DNA from: an uncultured Erysipelotrichaceae bacterium
GTDB lineage: Bacteria; Bacillota_I; Bacilli_A; RFN20; CAG-826
Assembly: GCA_900316365.1 (NCBI GenBank)
Contig: ONCO01000002.1
Coordinates: forward strand, 73,431 to 137,430
Length of the DNA: 64,000 nucleotides
Direction of reading: 5' to 3'
Below are positions 42,746 to 51,279 of this stretch, piece after piece (within the stretch, counting starts at the first letter, position 1; the number at the start of each line of letters is the position of its first letter). Made by a program: the position numbers and the translations under genes. The notes under the pieces are model-generated. The model was given only the letters and a program-made list of their open reading frames with translations. It was not told the DNA's origin and did not search any database.

Positions 42746-43527
42746 TGGAAGACGAATACCTTCTCTCGCATCTAGAGGACCTCTATCACGAGATGGAGGC
42801 TAATTCCTATCTCACCCACAGCGCTTTCCTATCTTTCGATGAGCAGGCGGCATATTTAGAGTTATTCAAGCAAAAGAAGCGCGAACCATCGTCTCTTTTC
42901 CTTTATGGCGGGGCTTTAGAGGCCGAACGCAAGATGGCTGTTTTCCTTCCATATTACATGGACAAAGACGCCTTCTTGGAGAACGAAAGAAATCACCAAA
43001 CCCTTTTGCATCTCCTTTTTATCTATCCAAAGAGCGAGAAGTTCGGAGAGACTTCTTTAACGCATCGCGACTTCTTGGGCGCGCTTATGAACATCGGCAT
43101 CGAAAGAGACTGCGTTGGGGATATCTACACCGATGGGAAAATCGCTTACGCCTACATCAAAGACGGACTCGAGGAAGAGATTAAAAACTCCCTAAAGAAG
43201 GTCAAACACACCGACGTGAAGATCGAGGAAGTTAATCCCTTCGACTGCCCTCTGGCCCCGCATTTTGAAGAGTTAACCGGCTCGGTTTCATCTTTAAGGC
43301 TCGACTCAATCCTTTCTTTCGCTTTTCATCTTTCCAGGGAAAAGGCGAAGAATTATATCGATGGAGATTTAGTATCCGTAAATGGGGTCGTATCGCATTC
43401 CGCCACCATGAGCCTAAAACCAGGCGATAGGGTCTCATGTGCCTCGAAAGGCAAATTCGTCTACCAAGGGGAAATAAAAACGAGCCGGAAAGGCCGGCTC
43501 ATTATCGGAATCTCGATCGCTAGATGA
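42745..43527 (+). CDS. ylmH: YlmH-type S4 RNA-binding protein
   Basis: 260 residues. The N-terminal YlmH domain (AYLELFKQKKREPSSLFLYGG near residue 31) and central part (LGALMNIGIERDCVGDI near residue 112) precede the S4 domain near residues 184-235 (LRLDSILSFAFHLSREKAKNYI). YlmH binds ribosomes and has been implicated in ribosome quality control in Bacillus. It normally lies between ftsZ and divIVA; here it is translationally coupled to the ABC exporter. Its last codons contain the terminator of the convergent CBS gene. Confidence 0.92.
   Translation: MEDEYLLSHLEDLYHEMEANSYLTHSAFLSFDEQAAYLELFKQKKREPSSLFLYGGALEAERKMAVFLPYYMDKDAFLENERNHQTLLHLLFIYPKSEKFGETSLTHRDFLGALMNIGIERDCVGDIYTDGKIAYAYIKDGLEEEIKNSLKKVKHTDVKIEEVNPFDCPLAPHFEELTGSVSSLRLDSILSFAFHLSREKAKNYIDGDLVSVNGVVSHSATMSLKPGDRVSCASKGKFVYQGEIKTSRKGRLIIGISIAR
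43472..43500 (-). terminator. Terminator of the CBS gene, embedded in ylmH
   Basis: Minus-strand GAGCCGG-N5-CCGGCTC followed by GTTTTTATTT. It lies wholly inside the ylmH coding sequence, about 20 bp past the CBS stop codon. Confidence 0.88.
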
Positions 43528-43915
43528 TTTCTTTCATCACGCTCTTACGGGTGATGATGCCGATGAAAATGCCTTTATCATCCACGACTGGAACATAATT
43601 CTGCCTGACAATAAGGGCTTCAAGGACGCTGAAATCCGCCCTAACTGAAACCGGCATCGTATTTCTAAGCGGCTTAACCGCGGTAAGGGGAATGTCTTTT
43701 AGAGAATCCCAAGCGACGTTATGGGACTTGAGGTAATAAAGAATCGCCCCTTCGGAGATCGAATAAAGATATTGGCCGCTCGCATGGTCTAAAACCGGAA
43801 TGACCGCGTAGGCGTGATATTCCATCTTCTCCACCGCTTGACGCAAAGTAAAATCATCGAGCAAATATGCCACGTCTTTCTTTAATGTCAGAAGGGAAAT
43901 AAGATTCTTTTCCAT
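43520..43915 (-). CDS. Paired CBS-domain protein (YkuL/CbpB-like)
   Basis: 131 residues forming one CBS pair: residues about 10-60 (LDDFTLRQAVEKMEYHAYAVIPVLD) and 75-130 (SVRADFSVLEALIVRQNYVPVVDDKG). Similar small proteins (DarB/CbpB) bind cyclic di-AMP and regulate Rel or pyruvate carboxylase; that role is only a suggestion. An upstream TTG (43951) is rejected because TACAAT sits exactly 6 nt before the ATG at 43915. Converges with ylmH with an 8-bp overlap. Confidence 0.85.
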   Translation of the reverse strand: MEKNLISLLTLKKDVAYLLDDFTLRQAVEKMEYHAYAVIPVLDHASGQYLYSISEGAILYYLKSHNVAWDSLKDIPLTAVKPLRNTMPVSVRADFSVLEALIVRQNYVPVVDDKGIFIGIITRKSVMKEII

Positions 43916-43921
43916 ACCAAA

Positions 43922-43951
43922 ATTGTAAATGCAGAATGGCTTCGTGGACAA
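43922..43951 (-). promoter_or_regulatory. Promoter of the CBS gene (leaderless)
   Basis: TTGTCC about 18 bp upstream of TACAAT (complement 43922-43927), which ends 6 nt before the ATG. Confidence 0.6.
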
Positions 43952-43972
43952 GAAAAGGCGGAAGAAAGCGCA

Positions 43973-44470
43973 TTAATACTTATTTTCTTGTCTGGTGTGG
44001 TTTACTTTTAACTTCTTAAGGTAGGCTTCTTTGGCTTCCATTCCGGAGAAACCGAAAAGAGGAAGCAAATCTAGATACATCCCAAAGGCTTTTTCGTATT
44101 GGGATGCGGAATAATCCTCATGGAGTTTGGCCGCTTCTTGATAAACCTCAAGGATCGCGGTAGCTGGATCGATGTCTTTCTTAACTAATTCTTTCTTTAA
44201 GCTGGTGACCCCGAGTGGAATGCCAAGAGAAAGGAAGAAATGCATGCCGTCCGCATATTCGTCGAGCACCACTTCTTTCTCGCTCATCGGCTTGAGGGAC
44301 CAATACTTAAAGCACCTGGTTTCATTCGCGAATTCGCCAAATTCCACCAATAAGGCCAAAAGCCTCTTATCCTTCGTGGACTCATAAGAGACGTTATGCC
44401 TCTTGGCGATATCCTCATCAAGATCCTTCTGGAGAGGATAAAGGTCATCCAAAACGATCACATCATTCAT
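43973..44470 (-). CDS. Dimeric all-alpha dUTPase (dUTPase_2 family)
   Basis: 165 residues. The family motifs LVEFGEFANETRCFKYWS near residue 41 and LDEYADGMHFFLSLG near residue 68 supply the Glu/Asp metal ligands of MazG-like nucleotide pyrophosphatases. It hydrolyses dUTP to dUMP and diphosphate to keep uracil out of DNA. The start lies 8 bp inside glgP, an odd operon partner. Confidence 0.92.
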   Translation of the reverse strand: MNDVIVLDDLYPLQKDLDEDIAKRHNVSYESTKDKRLLALLVEFGEFANETRCFKYWSLKPMSEKEVVLDEYADGMHFFLSLGIPLGVTSLKKELVKKDIDPATAILEVYQEAAKLHEDYSASQYEKAFGMYLDLLPLFGFSGMEAKEAYLKKLKVNHTRQENKY

Positions 44471-46886
44471 CGTAATTCACGCTCAGCTTTCTTAAATGCC
44501 AGATGTCGCGGTTATATTCCTCAATCGTGCGGTCGGTGGTGAAATAGCCGCTGCCGGCGATGTTATTGAGGCAAGCCTCGGCCCATTTGGCTTTGTTTTT
44601 ATAAAGGGCTTCGACTTTCTTGCAGGCTTTCATATATTCGCGGAAATCGGCAAGGACAAAGAATTGGTCGTTGCCATTCATGATTTCGTCGAAGATCATG
44701 CGGAAACGGTTGGAATCGCCTTCGCACCATGGGCCGGTGAAGAGGGAATCCATGACGTTTTTGACCTTCTCGTCTTCGTTATAGACGTCCCATGGGCTAT
44801 AGGTGCCATTATCGACGAGCTCTTGGACTTCTTCCGCGGTAAGACCGAAGATGACTTCGTTTTCCCTACCGGCGAAATCGGCGATTTCGATATTCGCGCC
44901 GTCTAAGGTGCCAAGGGTGACCGCGCCATTCATCATGAGCTTCATGTTGGAGGTGCCAGAGGCTTCTTTGCCGGCGGTAGAGATCTGTTCAGAGACATCC
45001 GCGGCCGGGACGATCTTCTCAGAGAGGGAGACGCCATAGTTTTCGACGAAGACGATCTTCATGTATTTAGCGGCTTCTGGGTCGTTGTTGATGACTTTCG
45101 CGACGGCTAAGATAAGTTCGATGATCTTCTTCGCGTAGGCGTAGCTTGGAGCAGCTTTCGCGGCGAAGATATAGGTATGGGGAACCATATCGAAATCAGC
45201 CGGATTCTCCTTGAGTTTCATGTATTGGTACATGATGTGGAAGATGTTTAATAACTGTCTCTTATAGGCGTGGAGACGCTTAATCTGGACGTCGAAGATG
45301 GAATCTGGGTCGATGTCGATGTTATAGGTCTTCTTGCAGAAGGCGGCGAAATCTTCCTTATTGGCCCTCTTTAATGCCATGAAGGCTTCCTGGGATTCCT
45401 TATCGTCAACGAAATGACGGAGATTGGCGATGCGGGAGAAATCACTCTTCCAGTCATTGCCGATACGTTCGGTGATGAAATCCTTAAGCCTTGGGTTGCT
45501 ATACATCAGCCAGCGGCGATGGGTGACGCCATTGGTCTTGTTGTTGATCTTATTCGGGAAATAACGGTTAAAGGCCTCAAAGGTGTAATTCTTGAGAATG
45601 TCGGTATGGATCTTGGCGACGCCATTGACGCTATAAGCGGTATAGATCGCCATATTGGTCATATGGATTTGGCCGTCCTTGATGATGGCCATCTGGTATT
45701 TATCGGCTTCGGAAAGGTTCTTGCCATTCATCTCGATCAAGAAGCGGCGATTGATTTCCTCGATGATCATGTAGACGCGCGGAACAAGGGTCTTAACATA
45801 GTTAACCGGCCACTTCTCAAGCGCTTCAGGCATGACGGTGTGATTGGTATAGGCGAAGATCTTCTGCGCGATGGCCCAGGCCTTATCCCAACCATAGTTA
45901 TATTCGTCCATCATGAGTCGCATGAACTCAGGGATGGCGAGGATTGGATGGGTATCGTTAAGCTGGAAGACGAAGAAATCAGCGAAATTATCGAAGGTAT
46001 GGAATCTTCTATAATGAGATCTCATGCAGGACTGCAGACCCGCGGAAACGAGGAAATATTGCTGACGGAGGCGGAGCATGCGGCCATGCTCGGTGGAATC
46101 GTCAGGATAAAGACCATGGCAGAGTTCCTTTAAAGTCTGGAGATAATCATCGAAGGATTGATCGGTTGGGAGGTTCTGCTCGCTTGGTTCGGCCGACCAT
46201 AAACGAAGGGTGTTGCACACCCCGTTGCGGTAGCCTGGGATCGAGACGTCATATGGCATAGCCCTGACGCAAGTGGCATTCGCGGTGCGAAGACCGTATT
46301 CGCCATTTGGCTTAAGGTATGTTTCGGCGTTCCCATAGAATTGGACTTCCACCGCATGCTTTGGCTTTCTGACCTCGAAGGCAAAGCCGTTGGAGAGCCA
46401 TTGATCTGGGAGCTCAACCTGTTTGCCATCGACGAATTTCTGACGGAAGAAACCATATTCATAACGGATGGTGTTGCCGTGTCCTGGATAGCCAAGGGAA
46501 GCGATGGAATCGAGGAAACAAGCGGCAAGACGGCCTAAACCGCCATTGCCGAGCCCGGCATCGGATTCCTGCTCAGCGAGGTCCTTAAGATCGATGCCCA
46601 TCTCCTTAAGTCCGTCCCTGGTCATCTTATAGATGCCGAGGTTATGGAGGTTGGAGATAAGGAGTTTGCCGATAAGGAACTCCATGGAGAAATAGACTAA
46701 TTGCTTATAGTTTTCGTGGACCAAGGATTCGCGGGAGACTCTCCACTGGGAGCCGGCGTAGTCCCTGACCATCTCACCGAGGACTTCGTATTGCTCGGTG
46801 ATGTGGCTATCCGCGACGGTGCGGCCGTATTTTTCGCTTAAGCGACGTTCAAAGGTTTGCTTAAAATCAAGTTTGTTATCGAACAT
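44463..46886 (-). CDS. glgP: Glycogen/maltodextrin phosphorylase
   Basis: 807 residues, GT35 family. It releases glucose 1-phosphate from alpha-1,4-glucan. Pyridoxal phosphate attaches to the Lys in EASGTSNMKLMMNGAVTLGT near residue 650. The substrate and phosphate-site block NKTNGVTHRRWL near residue 450 and the N-terminal FLIGKLLISNLHNLG are typical. AGAGAGGT precedes the ATG. The TGA stop shows UGA is not recoded. It follows glgB by 5 bp. Confidence 0.97.
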   Translation of the reverse strand: MFDNKLDFKQTFERRLSEKYGRTVADSHITEQYEVLGEMVRDYAGSQWRVSRESLVHENYKQLVYFSMEFLIGKLLISNLHNLGIYKMTRDGLKEMGIDLKDLAEQESDAGLGNGGLGRLAACFLDSIASLGYPGHGNTIRYEYGFFRQKFVDGKQVELPDQWLSNGFAFEVRKPKHAVEVQFYGNAETYLKPNGEYGLRTANATCVRAMPYDVSIPGYRNGVCNTLRLWSAEPSEQNLPTDQSFDDYLQTLKELCHGLYPDDSTEHGRMLRLRQQYFLVSAGLQSCMRSHYRRFHTFDNFADFFVFQLNDTHPILAIPEFMRLMMDEYNYGWDKAWAIAQKIFAYTNHTVMPEALEKWPVNYVKTLVPRVYMIIEEINRRFLIEMNGKNLSEADKYQMAIIKDGQIHMTNMAIYTAYSVNGVAKIHTDILKNYTFEAFNRYFPNKINNKTNGVTHRRWLMYSNPRLKDFITERIGNDWKSDFSRIANLRHFVDDKESQEAFMALKRANKEDFAAFCKKTYNIDIDPDSIFDVQIKRLHAYKRQLLNIFHIMYQYMKLKENPADFDMVPHTYIFAAKAAPSYAYAKKIIELILAVAKVINNDPEAAKYMKIVFVENYGVSLSEKIVPAADVSEQISTAGKEASGTSNMKLMMNGAVTLGTLDGANIEIADFAGRENEVIFGLTAEEVQELVDNGTYSPWDVYNEDEKVKNVMDSLFTGPWCEGDSNRFRMIFDEIMNGNDQFFVLADFREYMKACKKVEALYKNKAKWAEACLNNIAGSGYFTTDRTIEEYNRDIWHLRKLSVNYDE

Positions 46887-46891
46887 ATGTT

Positions 46892-48760
46892 TTAACCTCT
46901 CTTACGATTGGAATGACGTTTTGCTTTTGGGATGCGGCGTTTGAGGATCAAGGCCCCATAGCTCGCTAATTTGACGCTGACGTGATAAGGACGGTTCTCT
47001 GGACCGCCAGGCTTAGCCTCAAGCGCTAAACCATTATACTGGTTTAAACCGCCATAAACATCCTTATCGCTATTGAAAATCTCATCATATTCGCCAGGCT
47101 CGAAGCAGCCGACGTCATAGGATTCATAGAAATTAGGCGTCATGTTGAAGACGAAGAGGAGATCGCTCCCCTCGACGCTCCTTCTGAAGGCGAAGACCGA
47201 TTGATCGGCATTATCAACCATCGCCCACTGGAAACGGAGAGGGTTATATTCCTCTTTATGCATCGCCGCTTCCGCTTGGTAGATGAGGTTAAGGTCCCTC
47301 ACCATGCGGCGGATGGAATCGTGTTTCGGGAAAGATAATAGAACCCATGGGAGGGAACGATTCTCATTCCATTCGTCAAAGCTCGCCAGCTCATTGCCCA
47401 TGAAGTTGAGTTTCTTGCCTGGATGGGCGAATTGGTAGGTATATAGATTCCTGAGCAAGGCGAATTTCTGCTCATAGTCGCCATGCATCTTGTTGATGAT
47501 GGTGCCTTTGCCATGCACGACTTCGTCGTGGCTAAGCGGCAAAAGGAATCGCTCGCTCCAGAAATACATCATCGAGAAGGTGATTTTGTTATGTTCGTAT
47601 TTCTTATAGACCGGGTCGAGATGGTAGTACTTTAAGGTGTCATTCATCCAGCCGAGGTCCCACTTATAATCGAAGCCTAAGCCGTTTTCATGAGTCGGAT
47701 GGGTAACGCCCGGGAAATCGGTGCTATCTTCGGCGATGGTGATGACGTTCGGATGCTTGATATGGAGCTTACCGTTTAGGCGCTTCATGAATTCGACCGC
47801 GCCGTCATTGGCGCCTTTATTCTTATTGCCATCCCAATAGACCATATTGCTGACCGCGTCGAGGCGGAGGCCATCGAAATGGAAATAGCTGATGAAATAA
47901 TCCATCGCGCTCATCAGGAAGCTCCTGACTGGGTCTTTGCCGAGGTCAAACTGGGCGCTGCCCCACGGGGAAAGGGTGTGTTCTGGATCACTATATTCAT
48001 AGAGGCAAGAACCATCGAATTCCCTTAAGCCAAACGGGTCTGTGGCGAAATGAACAGGCGCGAAGTCAAGCAAGACTCCAAAGCCCGCTTGGTGCATGCG
48101 GTCAACAAAGGACATCAATTGTTTTGGATTGCCATAACGGCTATCGACAGAGAAGAATCCCGTTGCCTGATATCCCCAGGAACCATCGAACGGATATTGG
48201 CAGATAGGCATAATCTCGCAATGGGTGAAACCATTGTCTCTCATATACGGGATTAAATAATCCGCAACCTCTTCGTAAGAAATGAACCTATCACCAATCT
48301 TTCCTTTCCAGGAGCCGAGGTGAACCTCGTAGATGGACATCGGTTTATCAAAGCTGGATGTCTGGTTTTTCAGGTATTTGTCATCATGCCAGATGAAGTT
48401 CTCGATATCGAATAAACGGGAACCGCTTTTCGGGCGATGCTCAGAGCAGAAAGCAAAGGGATCGGCCTTATCGACGTATTCGCCCTTGCAGTTACGGAAA
48501 TGGTATTTATAGGTCTCGTATTCATGGAGGCCCTCGATGAAGAGCTCAAAGACGCCGGAATCATCGACTTTGGCCATCTTGTCCCTGGTGACGTCCCAAC
48601 CATTCCAATCACCGATGACGGAGACATCATCCGCCAAAGGAGCGTAGAGGCGGAACATTACCCCGGAACGACCGTCTTTTTCGACGAAGTGCGCGCCGAA
48701 ATAGCGATAAGCCTCGATGGTTTGGCCCATCAAGAAGTCGTAAAGAATCCCGTATGCCAT
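46892..48760 (-). CDS. glgB: 1,4-alpha-glucan branching enzyme
   Basis: 622 residues, GH13. An N-terminal CBM48-type domain (FRLYAPLADDVSVIGDWNGW, about 33-55) precedes the barrel with DFAPVHF, the nucleophile Asp in GLRLDAVSNM near residue 290, the acid Glu in ITIAEDSTDFPG near residue 334, and PLSHDEVVHGKG near residue 445. The upstream in-frame start at 48874 is rejected; AAGGAGGG precedes the ATG at 48758-48760. glgA and glgC are not in the window, so the glucan may come from elsewhere. Confidence 0.96.
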   Translation of the reverse strand: MAYGILYDFLMGQTIEAYRYFGAHFVEKDGRSGVMFRLYAPLADDVSVIGDWNGWDVTRDKMAKVDDSGVFELFIEGLHEYETYKYHFRNCKGEYVDKADPFAFCSEHRPKSGSRLFDIENFIWHDDKYLKNQTSSFDKPMSIYEVHLGSWKGKIGDRFISYEEVADYLIPYMRDNGFTHCEIMPICQYPFDGSWGYQATGFFSVDSRYGNPKQLMSFVDRMHQAGFGVLLDFAPVHFATDPFGLREFDGSCLYEYSDPEHTLSPWGSAQFDLGKDPVRSFLMSAMDYFISYFHFDGLRLDAVSNMVYWDGNKNKGANDGAVEFMKRLNGKLHIKHPNVITIAEDSTDFPGVTHPTHENGLGFDYKWDLGWMNDTLKYYHLDPVYKKYEHNKITFSMMYFWSERFLLPLSHDEVVHGKGTIINKMHGDYEQKFALLRNLYTYQFAHPGKKLNFMGNELASFDEWNENRSLPWVLLSFPKHDSIRRMVRDLNLIYQAEAAMHKEEYNPLRFQWAMVDNADQSVFAFRRSVEGSDLLFVFNMTPNFYESYDVGCFEPGEYDEIFNSDKDVYGGLNQYNGLALEAKPGGPENRPYHVSVKLASYGALILKRRIPKAKRHSNRKRG

Positions 48761-48787
48761 GGAAGGTGCCCTCCTTCTATCTCTCCT

Positions 48788-48815
48788 ATTATAAGTAAGT
48801 GCGACTATTTCGCAC
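48788..48815 (-). promoter_or_regulatory. glgB promoter with overlapping palindrome
   Basis: TATAAT at complement 48788-48793. Just upstream is the palindrome GTGCGA-N5-TCGCAC (48799-48815), covering the -35 position; the -35 itself is poor. Probable operator for the glgBP-dUTPase operon. The rest of the glgB-ackA gap holds a TGCCCC-TAA-GGGGCA palindrome near 48916 and nothing else recognisable. Confidence 0.6.
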
Positions 48816-48981
48816 GAGAAAAGCCATGCGTTAAGCGTTTTCACTTCCCCTTTTGGAAGATAGCCCTTACCCACCTATCAATTATTGAAGCGAATAATGG
48901 CCATAATGCGTCTGATTTGTTGCCCCTAAGGGGCATAAAGGGGTATCATGACACCACGAGAAAAGAGGATATATCTAAAGT

Positions 48982-50187
48982 ATGTACAAAGTCATCTCCG
49001 TTAATGCCGGCAGCAGCTCCCTCAAGTACAAGGTATTCGAAATGCCTGAAGAAAAGGTGCTTTGCTCCGGTTTGGCCGATCGTATCATGCACGACGACGC
49101 CATCTTCCGCATCAAGTATGACGGAAAGAAATTCGAAAAGGTCCTTCCAATCAAAGACCACGCGAAAGCCGTTGAGCTTCTCTTAGAAGCCCTCATCGAA
49201 CACGGCATCGTCAAAGACCTCAACGAACTCAAGTGCGTTGGCCACCGCGTCGTTCAGGGCGGTAAGTACTTCTCCAAGTCCGTCGACTTCAACGAGGACA
49301 CTGAGGCTAAGATCACCAAGCTCATCCCGCTTGACCCGCTTCACGCCCCTGCTCACTTAGTCGGCTACCACGCCTTCAAGAAGGCCCTCCCAGACGCCAA
49401 AGTCATCGCCGTCTTCGATACCGCCTACCATCAGACCATGGAACCTGAAGACTATGTCTTCCCAATCCCATACGAAATGACCGAGAAGTACGATTGCCGC
49501 CGCTACGGTGCGCACGGTACCTCCCATAACTATCTTGCCGACCGCGCCATCAAGACCATCTTCGGCGGCAAAGCCGAAGGCACCAGAATCATCTCTTGCC
49601 ACATCGGTTCCGGCGCTTCCTTATGCGCGATTAAGGATGGCAAATGCGTTGCTACCTCGATGGGTCTTACCCCACTTGGCGGCGTCATGATGGGCACCCG
49701 TTCCGGCGACCTCGATCCATCCGTCGTCGATTATCTCTGCAACCAGACCGGCAAGAGCGTCGACGAAATCTATGACATCCTCAACAAGAAGAGTGGCCTT
49801 TTAGGCGTCTCTGGCATCTCCAACGATACCCGCGACGTTGAAAAGGCGGCCGCGGAAGGCAACGAAAGAGCCATCCTCACCATCAAGCTCTATGCGAGAA
49901 GAGTCGCTGACTATATCGGCCAATACTTTGTGAGACTCGGCGGCGCCGACCTCATCATCTTCTCCGCCGGTGTCGGCGAGAACGGCCCAATCTATCGTGA
50001 GACCATCTTAAAAGACGTTGAAGAAGCCCTCAACCTTAAGGTTGACTACAAGCTCAACGTCGAGAAAAACGGCCAGGAAGCCATCATCTCCAAACCAGAG
50101 AGCAAGATCAAAGTCGCCATCATCCCAACCGATGAGGAGATCATGATCGCCAGAGACTGCTACAAAGCCATCGAAGGAACCCTCTAA
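48982..50187 (+). CDS. ackA: Acetate kinase
   Basis: 401 residues. It makes ATP from acetyl phosphate during fermentation. Signatures: VNAGSSSLKYKVFE near residue 5 and CHIGSGASLCAI near residue 203, with HRVVQGGKYF near residue 87. No pta gene is nearby. AGAGGA lies about 12 bases before the ATG. The upstream region has TATCAT near 48939 as a possible -10. nrnA follows after 3 bp. Confidence 0.97.
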   Translation: MYKVISVNAGSSSLKYKVFEMPEEKVLCSGLADRIMHDDAIFRIKYDGKKFEKVLPIKDHAKAVELLLEALIEHGIVKDLNELKCVGHRVVQGGKYFSKSVDFNEDTEAKITKLIPLDPLHAPAHLVGYHAFKKALPDAKVIAVFDTAYHQTMEPEDYVFPIPYEMTEKYDCRRYGAHGTSHNYLADRAIKTIFGGKAEGTRIISCHIGSGASLCAIKDGKCVATSMGLTPLGGVMMGTRSGDLDPSVVDYLCNQTGKSVDEIYDILNKKSGLLGVSGISNDTRDVEKAAAEGNERAILTIKLYARRVADYIGQYFVRLGGADLIIFSAGVGENGPIYRETILKDVEEALNLKVDYKLNVEKNGQEAIISKPESKIKVAIIPTDEEIMIARDCYKAIEGTL

Positions 50188-50190
50188 TTC

Positions 50191-51189
50191 ATGAACCCAG
50201 AAATCAAAAAATACGGCGAGCAATTCAAGACCCAGTACGCGAAGATCCGCGCGGCGATTAAGCATTACGACAAGATTGTCGTCTATCGTCACATCAAGCC
50301 AGATTTTGACGCGATGGGCACCCAGATGGGCTTAGTTACCTTCCTCAAGGACAATTTTCCAAACAAGGAAATCCACTTTGTGGGCGATAACCACGTCTCT
50401 TTCACGCCGCGCCTCTTCCCTGAGACTGAGCGTTTGAACGACGAATTCTACAAAGGCAAGAACTGCCTCTCCATCATCTGCGACGTCGGCGACCACGAAA
50501 GAATCGCTGATCCTCGTTACGTTAACGCCCGCGCGATTGTCAAATTTGACCACCACCCATTCAAGAGTGAGATCGCCAAGGTCTCCGTCCTTGATTTAGA
50601 GGCTGCATCGGCCGCGGAAATCGTCGCCGACTTCTGCCTCAATTGGAAGGGCATGAAGATGTCCCCAGAGGCTGCGAGCTACTTCTATACCGGCATTGTC
50701 GGTGATTCTGGACGTTTCCTTTATAGCTCCACTTCCCCGCATACATTCGCAGTCGCGGAAACGCTCATCGGATGTGGTATCTCGATTACTTCGATATACC
50801 AGAAGATGTACGAGAAGACCATCCATAGCCTTGAGATTCAGGCTTATGTGTTGACCCACTTCCACGTCTCCCCTCACGGCGTCTCTTATTACCTCCTCCC
50901 AACCGAGGTCCAAAACGAACTCGGCATCACTTCGGAGCAAGGCAAAGAGAACGTCAACATGTTCTCCAATATCGCCGGCATCAACGCCTGGTGCTCCATC
51001 ACCCAGGACGATTCCCCGAAAGAACCATGCTGGAGAATCTCTATCCGTTCCAAAGGAAAAGACATCTCTGGCGTCGCCAACAAATGGGGCGGAGGCGGAC
51101 ATAAGCAAGCCTCCGGCGCGAAGATCGACACGATCGATCAGCTGGACGCCTTCATCAAGGACCTCGACGACTTGTTCGTTGAGCAATAA
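50191..51189 (+). CDS. nrnA: Bifunctional oligoribonuclease/pAp phosphatase NrnA
   Basis: 332 residues, DHH/DHHA1 family. HIKPDFDAMGTQMG near residue 35, the DHH motif in KFDHHPF near residue 116 and the C-terminal WGGGGHKQASGAKI near residue 298 are intact. It degrades nanoRNA and 3'-phosphoadenosine 5'-phosphate. It is co-transcribed with ackA and ends at a strong terminator. nrnA also lies near dnaE in B. subtilis. Confidence 0.95.
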   Translation: MNPEIKKYGEQFKTQYAKIRAAIKHYDKIVVYRHIKPDFDAMGTQMGLVTFLKDNFPNKEIHFVGDNHVSFTPRLFPETERLNDEFYKGKNCLSIICDVGDHERIADPRYVNARAIVKFDHHPFKSEIAKVSVLDLEAASAAEIVADFCLNWKGMKMSPEAASYFYTGIVGDSGRFLYSSTSPHTFAVAETLIGCGISITSIYQKMYEKTIHSLEIQAYVLTHFHVSPHGVSYYLLPTEVQNELGITSEQGKENVNMFSNIAGINAWCSITQDDSPKEPCWRISIRSKGKDISGVANKWGGGGHKQASGAKIDTIDQLDAFIKDLDDLFVEQ

Positions 51190-51198
51190 GAACGAACG

Positions 51199-51224
51199 AA
51201 CCTCCGGGAAACTGGAGGTTTTTT
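51199..51224 (+). terminator. Terminator of ackA-nrnA
   Basis: AACCTCC-N8-GGAGGTT followed by TTTT. Confidence 0.92.
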
Positions 51225-51264
51225 CGATCATCAAGAGACTTAGTCTCTTATTGGCCGATTATCC

Positions 51265-51273
51265 TGTTATAAT
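51265..51273 (+). promoter_or_regulatory. Extended -10 of dnaE (leaderless)
   Basis: TGTTATAAT, an extended -10, ends exactly 6 nt before the dnaE ATG at 51280. There is no Shine-Dalgarno. Confidence 0.75.
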
Positions 51274-51279
51274 TAGTCC

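Noticed and set aside
44463-44465. UGA read as tryptophan
   Set aside because: glgP, lon and polA end at TGA at the expected family lengths, and Trp positions use TGG.
48761-48874. N-terminal 38-residue extension of GlgB
   Set aside because: A strong AAGGAGG site precedes the internal ATG at 48760, and the extension spans the promoter.
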